From assembly GCF_002807685.1 (NCBI RefSeq), contig NZ_PEAX01000005.1:124001-188000 (forward strand): a stretch of 64,000 bases of DNA. The letters run 5' to 3'. Positions 1 through 9,432 of the stretch are shown here, piece by piece. A program made the position numbers and the translations under genes. Each line of letters starts with the position of its first letter. Position 1 is the stretch's first letter. The notes beneath the pieces were generated by a model. That model had not been told where the DNA came from. It ran no database searches and saw only the letters and a list, made by a program, of their open reading frames with translations. The stretch comes from Neoalteromonas flava. GTDB lineage: Bacteria; Pseudomonadota; Gammaproteobacteria; Enterobacterales; Alteromonadaceae.

Positions 1-150
1 TTAGCCGCAACGATTTAACTCACTAATAGATATTTACTTAGTAAAATCATTCGATTAGTTATGTCTTAGGGCCTGGAGAGGGATTGTTGTGGTCAAAACA
101 CGACCGCCAAGCGTAAATTAAGTACTATATGCACAGTAGGGTAACTTCGA

Positions 151-336
151 ATGGCAAAGTACCTCGATTTAGCATTACGCGTACTCAATGATGCACAACA
201 GACAGCAGCGGCACGGGAGGTCGCTCGGCAAATTTTAGAGAATGCAGGCTTTACTAAGGACGAAATAAAACGCTGCGAAAAGCTGAGTAAAGCGGCAGCT
301 AATAATCTTGACCTGCCGTTTTTTTTCCTAGCCTAA
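151..336 (+). CDS. Small hypothetical protein, 61 aa
   Basis: A short unrecognised protein, predicted mainly helical, with an Ala/Glu/Lys-rich middle and a hydrophobic, Phe-rich C-terminus (about residues 53-61). An AGGG stands nine bases before the ATG and could be a ribosome binding site. The stop overlaps the convergent thpR stop by about nine bases. No signal peptide or membrane segment is evident. I do not know its function, and the short length means it could be a chance open frame. The 150 bases before it hold no gene I can recognise. Confidence 0.4.
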   Translation: MAKYLDLALRVLNDAQQTAAAREVARQILENAGFTKDEIKRCEKLSKAAANNLDLPFFFLA

Positions 337-852
337 CGGCCAAGAATGCCGAATCGGGTAACTTACCCCATGTGGACCAGAAACAGACTCGAACAAATGA
401 ATATGGGTTACCTCTTGCGCAAAGCTAAAATTGTCCTTGGGTTGGGGGGCCACATGACGAAATTTCCGTGCCAAAGTAACGTGCGGTCTATATGCTGAAT
501 GAGTATGTAAATCAGGCACTACCAGCTCTTTGATTGTCGCTTCGATGTTAGACTGGAGTTCCAGCAACACCTGTTCGGGATGTTTATCAGTTAAGTAGGC
601 GATGGGTGGTTTGTGCCAGCACCCTGTTTGATTCAGCCTTACTTGAAAGGGGCGCATAATCAGCTTGTCAACGCAGGTGATCAGTTGCTCTTGCTGGGCT
701 TGGTTTACCTGGCCGATAAATAACAAAGTGAGGTGATAATTGCTTGCGGGCACCGGCTTGCTGCTTGTTATTTCCGGCCAATTTGCGCTAGCCCACTGCT
801 CAATTGCACGCTTATTAAGGGCGCTTAAATCAATACCAATAAAACAACGCAT
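328..852 (-). CDS. thpR: RNA 2',3'-cyclic phosphodiesterase (2H family)
   Basis: ThpR/LigT-type 2H phosphoesterase, a soluble enzyme that hydrolyses RNA 2',3'-cyclic phosphate ends and in vitro ligates 2'-5' RNA. Both catalytic HxT motifs are visible: HLTLLFIG in the first third and HVTLAR in the last third, with the usual N-terminal CFIGIDLS strand. About 174 residues is the family's normal length. I chose the second Met (MRCFIGIDL) because family members begin there and AAGG lies nine bases upstream; an ATG two codons earlier (858) is possible. It is divergent from hrpB, only about 50 bases away, so the two promoters must overlap. Confidence 0.88.
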   Translation of the reverse strand: MRCFIGIDLSALNKRAIEQWASANWPEITSSKPVPASNYHLTLLFIGQVNQAQQEQLITCVDKLIMRPFQVRLNQTGCWHKPPIAYLTDKHPEQVLLELQSNIEATIKELVVPDLHTHSAYRPHVTLARKFRHVAPQPKDNFSFAQEVTHIHLFESVSGPHGVSYPIRHSWPLG

Positions 853-901
853 GCACATTCGCCTTGGGATCAGCAGACATTGTCGTTTATCCTAATGGAA
901 C

Positions 902-3472
902 TTGCAGTCATCCCGCAACGAAAAGGCATCAACACAGGTGGCACTCACTGAACTTCCTATCCAGCAACATTTGCCCACGCTAACGCAGCGACTCGTTGAG
1001 CGCAACGTCATTTTAACTGCGGCACCAGGAGCGGGTAAATCCACTGAATTACTGCTTTATTTACTCAAACATTATCCAAGGCAAGGTAAAATCGTAGTGT
1101 TGCAACCAAGGCGTGTAGTTGTGCGCGCTCTGGCGGAATATTTGGCGAATCGTCTAGGCGAGTCGGTAGGACAGCGGGTAGGTTATCAGATAAGGGGTGA
1201 ACGCAAGATATCAGCAGAGACACGCTTAGAGTTTATTACTGAGGGGATTTTAGCGCGTCGTATTCAACATGATCCTGAACTCACTAATGTCAGTGTTTTG
1301 GTTTTTGATGAGTTTCACGAACGCAACATTCATAGTGACTTTGGCTTTGCTTTGGCACTTGATGTGCAGCAGGCATTGCGCGAGGACTTGCGCCTACTTG
1401 TCATGTCAGCAACGTTGCTTACCGATACCATATTGCCGTTGCTGCAACCTGCCCATGTACTTGAGGTAGAGGGTCGTCAGTTTCCGATCACCTATCACTA
1501 CAACCCAATCACTACGCAACCCTTGAATACCCAGCAGTTGAGTATGATTATCGTGAATGCATTAATCGAGCACACGGGCGATATTCTCGTATTTTTGCCC
1601 GGCCAACGCGAAATCGAAGCGACATTGCACACTTTACAGAGCAAACTGAGTGCATTTCCTACGGTTAAGTGTTTGCCTCTTTACGGTGCTTTAGGCAAAG
1701 CCGTTCAAGAACAAGCGCTTGCGGAACCAAAGGAAGGGCAACGCAAAGTCATTTTGGCAACCAATATTGCGGAGACTAGTCTGACAATCGAGGGGGTGCG
1801 AGTTGTTATAGACACTGGATTGGAGCGTCAATTTAATTTTTCGCTGGCACTGGGTACGGAGAAAATTTCCACCCGCCAAATTGCGCAAGATTCAGCGGCG
1901 CAACGCGCCGGCCGGGCTGGTAGGACTGGTCCAGGGGTTTGTTATCGCCTTTGGCCTGAAGAGCAGCAAGGGCGCTTACCAAAAGCTCGTGCAGCCGAAA
2001 TTTTACAGCGTGATATTAGTGATCTATATCTTCAAGCTTTAGCATGGGGCTGCGAGCTAAGACAATTAGCATTGCCTACGGCACCGACACCGAACCAATG
2101 TGCGCATGCGCGAGAGGTTCTGCGCGCAATTGGTGCCATAGATGAAGATGGCAAACTAACCCAACATGGAAAGGCAATTGCTAGAGTACCGCTTAACGTT
2201 CGCTTGGCGCATATGATGTGCACACTTCAAACTAAGCTGTCTGCCAAGCCAGAGTTACTAACCGTTGCGGCGGTTGTCGCGCAAATACTGGATGGTAGTG
2301 AAGTCGGCCAAAATGTATGGCTAACAGACTTCTTGAGCTCATCAACATTAGGCCGGCTCAGTCAACAGTTAAAGGCGGCTGAACGGTTATGTAAAACACT
2401 GGGCATTCAGTTTCAACAGAATTGGTTAAATGCTGTAAGTTCAGAATTTGTAGCCGAAATTGTTGCTATGACATTTCCAGACCGGGTGGCTAAGCTCATG
2501 GCAGGAAGTGAATATAAATTAGCGAATGGCAAACGCGCCTATTTTAAGGCTGCTGATAATCAGCGCCTACCTGACTGGTTGGCAATAGCACAAATGGTAA
2601 TGCACACCTCGGGTAAGCTGTTCATCAGTAGCGCCCAGCCAATAGATTTCAATAGGCTCACCGAATTGTTCAATGCGCAAATACAAGACAGTGTTGAATT
2701 CGGGTGGGACGACAAGACGCAAAAGCTGACCCTCTCACAGGTTCAGCGATTGTCTCACATCAGCATAACAAGCCAACCTATCGACGGCCGAGACGGTGAT
2801 TATGCTACGCAGATCATGCATGCGTGGGAGACGGTCATACAACGCAATGGTATTGATTGGCTGCCGATTTCAGAGGCCGGACTTATACTTCTGAATAGAA
2901 TGCGGTGGGCACGCTTGCTTTGCCAACGTGACGCTCTGCTGCCATTTCCTGATATGCGCAATGAGGCCTTATTAGCAGATTTGAAAGAATGGTTATTGCC
3001 ACATATTTCTGCTCATCGTTCACGCAAGTCATTAGCAAATATAGACTGGTCGCAACTGTTCCAAAATCAATTGGATTGGCCCCAATTACAATGGCTTGAG
3101 CGCGCTATTCCCACACATTTTCAATTGCCCAGTGGGGATCGTTTAGTCATCGAGTATCCACCTTGCCCCCAATACTTTGATGCACAATCCCAGTTACCCA
3201 GCATTTCCGCACCGATGCAATGGCTCTACGGATTTGAACAATCGCCGAGTGTTGCAGAGGGCCGGTTGGCGCTGCAAATTGAATTGTTGTCACCGGCTCG
3301 CAGGGTACTGCAAAAGACGCGGGATTTAGCTACATTTTGGCAAAGTGAAAGCTACCAACAGATCAAAAAAGAAATGCGTGGTCGCTATCCGAAGCATTTA
3401 TGGCCGGACGACCCCGCAAATACTAGCGCAACAAAAGTAACCAAGAAACGGATGCAAGCACAGTCGCAGTAA
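902..3472 (+). CDS. hrpB: ATP-dependent helicase HrpB
   Basis: DEAH-box helicase of the HrpB family, a cytoplasmic RNA/DNA helicase of poorly defined role. Motifs in order: Walker A APGAGKST (about residues 41-48), DEFHER box (136-141), VMSAT motif III, and motif VI QRAGRAGR (about 334-341), followed by the HA2-like domain and the HrpB-specific C-terminal domain. The 856 residues match the family length. No in-frame ATG exists near the start: the frame opens with TTG at 902, and a GTG at 938 preceded by AAAGG is an alternative that would remove 12 residues. It stands alone, convergent with the lytic transglycosylase gene. Confidence 0.93.
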   Translation: MQSSRNEKASTQVALTELPIQQHLPTLTQRLVERNVILTAAPGAGKSTELLLYLLKHYPRQGKIVVLQPRRVVVRALAEYLANRLGESVGQRVGYQIRGERKISAETRLEFITEGILARRIQHDPELTNVSVLVFDEFHERNIHSDFGFALALDVQQALREDLRLLVMSATLLTDTILPLLQPAHVLEVEGRQFPITYHYNPITTQPLNTQQLSMIIVNALIEHTGDILVFLPGQREIEATLHTLQSKLSAFPTVKCLPLYGALGKAVQEQALAEPKEGQRKVILATNIAETSLTIEGVRVVIDTGLERQFNFSLALGTEKISTRQIAQDSAAQRAGRAGRTGPGVCYRLWPEEQQGRLPKARAAEILQRDISDLYLQALAWGCELRQLALPTAPTPNQCAHAREVLRAIGAIDEDGKLTQHGKAIARVPLNVRLAHMMCTLQTKLSAKPELLTVAAVVAQILDGSEVGQNVWLTDFLSSSTLGRLSQQLKAAERLCKTLGIQFQQNWLNAVSSEFVAEIVAMTFPDRVAKLMAGSEYKLANGKRAYFKAADNQRLPDWLAIAQMVMHTSGKLFISSAQPIDFNRLTELFNAQIQDSVEFGWDDKTQKLTLSQVQRLSHISITSQPIDGRDGDYATQIMHAWETVIQRNGIDWLPISEAGLILLNRMRWARLLCQRDALLPFPDMRNEALLADLKEWLLPHISAHRSRKSLANIDWSQLFQNQLDWPQLQWLERAIPTHFQLPSGDRLVIEYPPCPQYFDAQSQLPSISAPMQWLYGFEQSPSVAEGRLALQIELLSPARRVLQKTRDLATFWQSESYQQIKKEMRGRYPKHLWPDDPANTSATKVTKKRMQAQSQ

Positions 3473-3505
3473 CTTGCTGAACTTCAACGAGAACTCTGCT
3501 ATGCG

Positions 3506-4708
3506 TTAACTTTGGTTACTAGTGTGCCGATTGAGCAAGTCTCGTAATGAAGGACTCGGGAAACCGTCCGCAATCAGATTCCGGTCGGCTTGAAACTGTC
3601 GGATCCCTGCACGTGTTGCGGGTCCAATTATCCCATCGGCACCACCCACTTCGTATCCCAGCGCACTGAGTTGCTGTTGCATCAGTTTGACGTCGGCGCG
3701 AGCAAGTGCTGGAATTTCTGGCAAAGGTGCTACGAGCGGCGCACCGTTGATTATCCGATCAGCAAGGTGGCCAACAGCGATTGCGTAAAATTCGGAGTTA
3801 TTCCAGCGCATAATGATGCCAAAGTTTTCGTAGGTCAAAAATTTGGGGCCTTGGTGGCCTGCTGGAACGCGCAGCACTGCTATAAGTTCACTGTCTGGCA
3901 GCGGCGCCAGTTGAGTGTCGGTGAGACCCAACGCTTTCCAAGCTTTGACACTGCGACGTTGTTGATAGCCAGCCAAGGTGTAGTCGAAATCCGCTGGAAG
4001 CATGACTTCTCGTCCCCAGCGACTGCCCGGTTGCCAGCCTAATTGAGCTAAAAAGTTAGCAGCAGAGGCTAAGGCGTCACGCTCACTGTTCCAAAGATCA
4101 ATGTGATTATCACCATCGCCATCAATGGCGTAGTGAGTGTAAGTAGAAGGCATAAATTGGGTATGTCCCATTGCACCAGCCCAAGAGCCCAGCATGCTTT
4201 CGGGCTGTAAGCCTTCGCGGTCGACGAGTTGCAGAGCAAGCAATAACTCTTCAGTGAAAAATGCGCGGCGGCGGGTATCGCAGGCAAGCGTTGCTAGCGA
4301 ATCAAGCGTAGGCATCGTGCCCTTATAACCGCCGAAATTGGTTTCTAGCCCCCAGAACGCAAGTAAGTATTGAGCCGGTATGCCAAACTTTTCATTCAGT
4401 TCAGTAAGAAACTCTTTATGCTTCGCTAATAGTGCCTGGCCTTTTTCAATTCGCCATGCATTTACTCGCTTAGAAAAATAAGCTGGAAATGTTTGCACAA
4501 ACTCAGGTTGGCTGCGATCCAGTTCCAGTACTCGTGCCTGCAATTGCAGTGATGCCAATGATTGGCGTGTTTGCGCACTGACACCGCGCTGTTCGGCTAA
4601 TTGGTCGAAGTGCGTCAGGCATTGGTTAAATTCAGATGTTGAAAGTGCTTCTGCATGACTTGGCAGGACACTGAAAGCAGCCATTAAAGCGGAAAACAAT
4701 ACACGCAT
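3506..4708 (-). CDS. Secreted lytic murein transglycosylase (MltB-type) with peptidoglycan-binding domain
   Basis: Periplasmic lytic transglycosylase that cleaves the MurNAc-GlcNAc bond of peptidoglycan to give 1,6-anhydro ends. A Sec signal peptide ends near SHA at residue 18, without a lipobox, so it is soluble rather than lipid-anchored like E. coli MltB. The catalytic Glu is in GLETNFGG (E122), followed by the family motif GAMGHTQFMPSTY and a calcium-loop-like DGDGDNHIDLW. The C-terminal 60-70 residues form a PG_binding_1 domain. 400 aa is usual for this MltB/SltB1-like group. The gene is divergent from PBP1B, an enzyme with the opposite action on the wall. Confidence 0.9.
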   Translation of the reverse strand: MRVLFSALMAAFSVLPSHAEALSTSEFNQCLTHFDQLAEQRGVSAQTRQSLASLQLQARVLELDRSQPEFVQTFPAYFSKRVNAWRIEKGQALLAKHKEFLTELNEKFGIPAQYLLAFWGLETNFGGYKGTMPTLDSLATLACDTRRRAFFTEELLLALQLVDREGLQPESMLGSWAGAMGHTQFMPSTYTHYAIDGDGDNHIDLWNSERDALASAANFLAQLGWQPGSRWGREVMLPADFDYTLAGYQQRRSVKAWKALGLTDTQLAPLPDSELIAVLRVPAGHQGPKFLTYENFGIIMRWNNSEFYAIAVGHLADRIINGAPLVAPLPEIPALARADVKLMQQQLSALGYEVGGADGIIGPATRAGIRQFQADRNLIADGFPSPSLRDLLNRHTSNQS

Positions 4709-4862
4709 GAAAAAAACTCGTTCGAAGAAAATTCAATTCCATGCTACTTGATTTTTCCCCTCAGCACCAAGCGTTGCTATTGTTGGAGCGAATATTTGTC
4801 GTCGTGCTCTTAGGGTAGCCTTACGGAACGCTTGCGAAGCTCTGCTCCGATATTTGATTGGA

Positions 4863-7313
4863 ATGACCAGCGAAGCATTTTATACTGCAAACTCAAGTCA
4901 GCACCGAGCAGTTACTTTGCCATCCAAGAAGAAAAATAATCAAGCAGCCAAAGCCAAAACGAAAGTGAGCCCCGTGCGAGAAAATAAAGCAGCAAAGGGC
5001 CGTCGCTGGTGGTGGTTGTTGTTCAAGCTTATGCTTGTTGCCATGGTAGCGATGGGCGCTTATTTGTTTTATTTAGATGCGACTATCAAGCACCACTTTT
5101 CAGGTAACAAATGGCAAGTTCCGGCACAGATTTTTGCGCGTGCGTTAACCATCAATACAGAGCAAGAAATCACGCCACAAGAAATTATCGATGAGTTGAC
5201 CCTACTCGGTTATCGAAAAGTCGCTCAAGTAACTGATACGGGTGAATACCAGCACTCGCGCAATCAATTAACCTTTAACCGCCGAGCCTTTGATTTTGTT
5301 GATGGCCGTGAGGAGGCTCGGTTGATCCGTGTGCGTTGGAAGGGTAGTCGAGTACATGAGATCCTTGAAGCCCTGCCACGCCAAAGCTCATTCAACTCCG
5401 CAACGCAACTGGATATGATCCGACTTGAGCCATGGTTAGTCAGTCGCCTAGTGAGCAGTCATCGCGAAGATCGTATGCTGTTGAATATTAATGAAGTTCC
5501 ACCGATGTTGGTCAACGCTTTGACCCTAGTGGAAGATCGCGACTTTTATCAGCATCATGGCGTTGCACCACTTTCGATCGCCCGTGCCTTGATTGCCAAT
5601 CTTGCAGCAGGACGCACGGTACAAGGGGGAAGTACCTTAACGCAGCAATTGGTTAAGAACCTGTATCTGACCCGTGAAAAGTCGTTAGTACGTAAAATAA
5701 AAGAAGCGTTAATGGCAATTGTGATTGATGCGCGCTACAGCAAAGATCAAATTCTCGAAGCCTACCTCAACGAAGTATTCATTGGACAAAATGGCGATCT
5801 GGGCGTGCATGGTTTTGGTTTGGGGAGTCATTTTTATTTTGACCGACCCATCACGGAACTGGACACCGCTGAAATTGCATTGTTAGTGGGCATGGTTAAG
5901 GGGCCTTCGTATTATAATCCGCGACGCTATCCTGAGCGCGCTATGGAGCGCCGCGACCTCGTGCTAAAAGTTTTGTTTGAGAACAATGAAATCTCAGCAC
6001 AGGATTATGAAACTCTGGTGAATCAACCGATACAGATTGCCAGTGGGGCAAGTCTGGCCAGCGGCAAACATCCCGCTTATATGGATAAAGTAAGGCGCGA
6101 ATTACAGGATATTCTTGCGGCCCCTGATATTCGTGAGTCTGGGGTAAAAGTGTTTACTGGTTTAGATATCAATGCCCAACGCCGCGCAGAGGCGGCCCTT
6201 ACCAAGCAAGCTGGGGCGTTGACGAGAGCGCGCAAGCTTGACTCGCTACAGGGTGCCATGCTGGTAACTGACATCGCTAGTGGTGAATTGCGTGCGATTG
6301 TAGGTAGCACCGATCCCGCTTATAGCGGATTTAATCGGGCATTGGATGCGTTAAGGCCGGTAGGCTCCTTAATCAAACCAGCTATTTACCTGACAGCGTT
6401 GGAGGAACCGTCGCGCTTTAATCTGGCGACGCCACTGCGTGACGAGCCGATCAGTCTAGATGACAAGGGAGGGCAGCAGTGGCAACCGCAAAATGCGGAT
6501 AAAAAATTTCGCGGCACGGTCGCATTAGTCGATGCTTTGGTTAATTCTTTGAACGTGCCAACTGTGAACTTGGGTTTGGACGTTGGCCTTGAAGACGTCG
6601 CTGATACTCTGCGTCGACTGGGTATTCAAAGAGACGTGCCATTGGTACCAGCGATGACGCTAGGAGCAATCGACCTAAACCTGGTCGATGTCAGTCAGAT
6701 GTATCAAACCATTGCCAATGCCGGGCTGTATAGGCCTTTACATGCAGTTGTCGCAGTGGTGTCACCGGATAACCGTCTGATGTGGCAACATTCCAACTAT
6801 GCGGAGCAGCGCGTTGACGAAGCGGCTTCTTATTTGACCAATTATGCGCTGCACAAGGTCACCATAGAAGGCACCGCGAAGCGGATCCGGGACACATTCG
6901 AAAAGGTTAATATGGCTGGCAAAACCGGAACCACTGATGATTATCGAGATAGTTGGTTTGCTGGGTTTGATCGCAATAGTCTAATCACCACATGGTTAGG
7001 TGACGATGACAATCAGCAAACAGGCTTAACCGGAGCAAGTGGTGCGCTTTCTGTATTTATTGACTACCAACAACGCCAAGCACCTAAATCACTCTCTCGG
7101 CGCTTTCCTGCAGGGCTGGGGATAGCCCATTTTAATCGCACAACCGGGGAAGTCAGTTTGCCTGGGTGTGCAGAAGCAATCAGTGTTCCGGCGATCTTAG
7201 ACGTGTTGCCAGCACCTCAAGTTGATTGTTTCGGTGCACCCGCGCCTGAGTCAAAACCGCAACAAGATCAAAAACAAAAAGAGCCCTGGTGGAAGCGGAT
7301 TTTTGGCGAGTAA
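4863..7313 (+). CDS. mrcB: Penicillin-binding protein 1B (bifunctional class A PBP)
   Basis: Inner-membrane peptidoglycan synthase with glycosyltransferase and transpeptidase activity. Numbering from a TTG at 4854: a basic cytoplasmic tail, one membrane helix (about 52-73), a UB2H-like region, the GT51 domain with EDRDFYQHHG (about 226) and GGSTLTQQLVKN (about 257), then the transpeptidase with SLIK (Ser505), SLN (565-567) and KTGT (690-693). The short Lys/Gln-rich C-tail is usual. I start at ATG 4863 (MTSEAF) rather than TTG 4854; neither has a strong ribosome binding site. A second class A enzyme, PBP1A, begins at the other end of the window. Confidence 0.93.
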   Translation: MTSEAFYTANSSQHRAVTLPSKKKNNQAAKAKTKVSPVRENKAAKGRRWWWLLFKLMLVAMVAMGAYLFYLDATIKHHFSGNKWQVPAQIFARALTINTEQEITPQEIIDELTLLGYRKVAQVTDTGEYQHSRNQLTFNRRAFDFVDGREEARLIRVRWKGSRVHEILEALPRQSSFNSATQLDMIRLEPWLVSRLVSSHREDRMLLNINEVPPMLVNALTLVEDRDFYQHHGVAPLSIARALIANLAAGRTVQGGSTLTQQLVKNLYLTREKSLVRKIKEALMAIVIDARYSKDQILEAYLNEVFIGQNGDLGVHGFGLGSHFYFDRPITELDTAEIALLVGMVKGPSYYNPRRYPERAMERRDLVLKVLFENNEISAQDYETLVNQPIQIASGASLASGKHPAYMDKVRRELQDILAAPDIRESGVKVFTGLDINAQRRAEAALTKQAGALTRARKLDSLQGAMLVTDIASGELRAIVGSTDPAYSGFNRALDALRPVGSLIKPAIYLTALEEPSRFNLATPLRDEPISLDDKGGQQWQPQNADKKFRGTVALVDALVNSLNVPTVNLGLDVGLEDVADTLRRLGIQRDVPLVPAMTLGAIDLNLVDVSQMYQTIANAGLYRPLHAVVAVVSPDNRLMWQHSNYAEQRVDEAASYLTNYALHKVTIEGTAKRIRDTFEKVNMAGKTGTTDDYRDSWFAGFDRNSLITTWLGDDDNQQTGLTGASGALSVFIDYQQRQAPKSLSRRFPAGLGIAHFNRTTGEVSLPGCAEAISVPAILDVLPAPQVDCFGAPAPESKPQQDQKQKEPWWKRIFGE

Positions 7314-7352
7314 AAGAATTTTGGGCTCGATTTCTTAGTCAATCTTTTTGAC

Positions 7353-8423
7353 TCAAGAGGCACTATTAAGTGTGTTTTGGGTAATACTCTGTTTGTACGC
7401 GAGCGGCGAGTCTCCGGTTATGGATTTGAATGCGCGATTAAAAGACGCTACCGAAGCGAAACCGCTTTCCATGCTGATCACGATGATTGGCCACTGCTCA
7501 GCAGTTGGTGAAGCCAACAAGTGCTTGGCATATTCAATGCGATATTGATTTACTAGTTGATTAAAATTCTTAATCGCTAGTGCACCACGAATAGCACGAC
7601 TCACCCGATATTCAGACACCTGTAAGTGTTTGGCTATGTCGATAATCTTCAATTGATGCTGGAGGTACATTTTGTCCTTTTCCATCAGCTGTACAATGCG
7701 CTCCCCTAGGATTTGGTCATCATTAACCGTGTCTGCATGGTGAGTCATTGCGGGTGCAGCTTCAGCACTTATTGCTTTGCGCTTCCAGAGCAGCATCATT
7801 TGTGTCGCGAGCATTATTTGTGTTGCTGCGACGACCATAAAAAAGGGAAATAATGTTGCACTCTGGCTAACCGGCACTACTGCATTGAAAACGACACTGC
7901 AAAGTAATACAGAGCTTAAAAAAACCGCTGCGAATAAATAGCGCTGCCAGTTAGCAAAATAATCAGCCTTACTTTTACGCACAGCTTCCCAAAATGTCAG
8001 CATTAAAATGGTCGAAGATAACAATTGCGTAGTGTCGCTAACCAAGCTAGCGATAGTGCTTTGAGTGGTCTCTGAGATCAGGGTTTCTGCACCAATAAAT
8101 CGGTTCAGTTGACTAATAATCACCAAGCCTGAAATAACCGCAGCTACACCAATATGCACAGGCTTGATGGACTTTTCACCATGAAACATTGAGCGTGCAA
8201 TCAGCCACATTGCATTACAGGTAGCACAGGTACCAACGCCCAATAGGTATTGGTAATGGCCTAAGGTATCAGCACTTAATTGTTTCACCGCAACAATGCT
8301 GAGTGACCCGCAAAAGACCGCAAAAAGTATATGCTCCAATTGTTTCTGCTTAACCGTAAGTTGCGCCAGCATTAAAGAAAGGCTGCACATAAGTAATGCG
8401 AATAATGCGATTTCTACGGTCAT
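7353..8423 (-). CDS. Membrane-anchored AraC-family regulator
   Basis: The N-terminal two thirds is very hydrophobic, with about six or seven predicted membrane helices between residues 5 and 215. The C-terminal about 100 residues form an AraC-type double helix-turn-helix (IIDIAKHLQVSEYRVSRAI and FASVASFNRAFKSITG). This is the architecture of 7TM-AraC regulators that probably sense a membrane-borne or extracellular signal and bind DNA from the membrane. It is divergent from the DUF2306 gene (181 bases between starts), its likely target. The ligand is unknown. Confidence 0.8.
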   Translation of the reverse strand: MTVEIALFALLMCSLSLMLAQLTVKQKQLEHILFAVFCGSLSIVAVKQLSADTLGHYQYLLGVGTCATCNAMWLIARSMFHGEKSIKPVHIGVAAVISGLVIISQLNRFIGAETLISETTQSTIASLVSDTTQLLSSTILMLTFWEAVRKSKADYFANWQRYLFAAVFLSSVLLCSVVFNAVVPVSQSATLFPFFMVVAATQIMLATQMMLLWKRKAISAEAAPAMTHHADTVNDDQILGERIVQLMEKDKMYLQHQLKIIDIAKHLQVSEYRVSRAIRGALAIKNFNQLVNQYRIEYAKHLLASPTAEQWPIIVISMESGFASVASFNRAFKSITGDSPLAYKQSITQNTLNSAS

Positions 8424-8604
8424 GTTTCGTCCCCCAAACTGAATGGGTCTAGTCTAGGCAAAAAAACATGTCGAATTAGCGCGTAATTGTTAGCGGATGT
8501 AACAGGTATATCCAACTTTCTATATGCAAATTCTGATTTTGCGCAGCGTCAAAGCAAGAGTCAGGCAAAATACACCCAACTAAAACATGAAGTGGTTCTA
8601 GCAA

Positions 8605-9426
8605 ATGAAAAATCAGTCTTCACTCTCTCTCACCTCCTTCGCGTTTACGCGCCATGCAATGACATTATGGGTTGGAATAATTTGGCTTGGACAATGGCTG
8701 TTTGCCGTGTATATTTTTTTCCAGTTTTTACAGCCTTCATTGGTTGGCAATTTATCTGCTGCCCAGTTTTCGCATATGATCAAAGGCCATGTCGCCGGTG
8801 ACTCATTCGGTAACGGCGTACTTATACTCCATGTTTTACCGGTATTTCTGCTTAGTGCAGCGGGTGTTTTACAGTTAATCCCGAGCATCCGAACCCGATT
8901 TCCAACCTTTCATCGGTGGAATGGCAGAGTGTTTCTTTTATTAGGCTTAGCTGGTGCGTTGACAGGACTCTATCTGACGTGGATCAGGGATGCTCGCTTG
9001 AGTGATCTTGGAGCGCTTGGGATTACGTTAAATGGCCTGTTGATCCCAGTCGCGATTGGGTTTGCTTGGCACTATGCCCGCGCCCGACAGTTTGCTAAAC
9101 ATCGACGTTGGGCAGTGCATGCATTTATTCTAGTGAATGGGGTTTGGTCGCTGCGCTTGCTGCTGATGGGATGGTTTATGATCAATCAAGGAGCGAATGG
9201 CAATAATGCGACGATGGACGGCCCTGCAGATATTATTTTTAGCTATGCGTGTTACCTTTTACCCATGCTTGTCGCCGAGATTTATTTCGCGGCTGAACGT
9301 AAAAAATCCGCAGTCTTTAACGGCGTAGTTAATTCAGCACTGATGGCAGCCATTGTAATAACTCTGATAGGAACTGTCGCTGCATTTATCATGATGTGGT
9401 GGCCGCGGATCAGTGCGGCAATTTAA
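8605..9426 (+). CDS. DUF2306 multi-pass membrane protein
   Basis: Integral membrane protein with about seven or eight helices. The FHRWNGRVFLLLG stretch (about residues 97-110) is typical of DUF2306 proteins; a conserved HRRWAVHAF-like segment follows in the middle. Members are often encoded beside AraC or other regulators, as here; no biochemical function is established, though the conserved His residues recall cytochrome-b561-like proteins (my inference). I chose the MKNQSS start, which begins shortly before the first helix. It ends seven bases before the convergent solute-binding gene. Confidence 0.72.
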   Translation: MKNQSSLSLTSFAFTRHAMTLWVGIIWLGQWLFAVYIFFQFLQPSLVGNLSAAQFSHMIKGHVAGDSFGNGVLILHVLPVFLLSAAGVLQLIPSIRTRFPTFHRWNGRVFLLLGLAGALTGLYLTWIRDARLSDLGALGITLNGLLIPVAIGFAWHYARARQFAKHRRWAVHAFILVNGVWSLRLLLMGWFMINQGANGNNATMDGPADIIFSYACYLLPMLVAEIYFAAERKKSAVFNGVVNSALMAAIVITLIGTVAAFIMMWWPRISAAI

Positions 9427-9432
9427 CGGCAA

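Noticed and set aside
3590-4042. A 150-aa plus-strand open frame with many Cys
   Set aside because: Antisense to the lytic transglycosylase gene, whose motifs are intact.
7337-7353. Short AGTCAA/TTGACT inverted repeat after PBP1B
   Set aside because: Only six base pairs and no clear T run, so not reported as a terminator.
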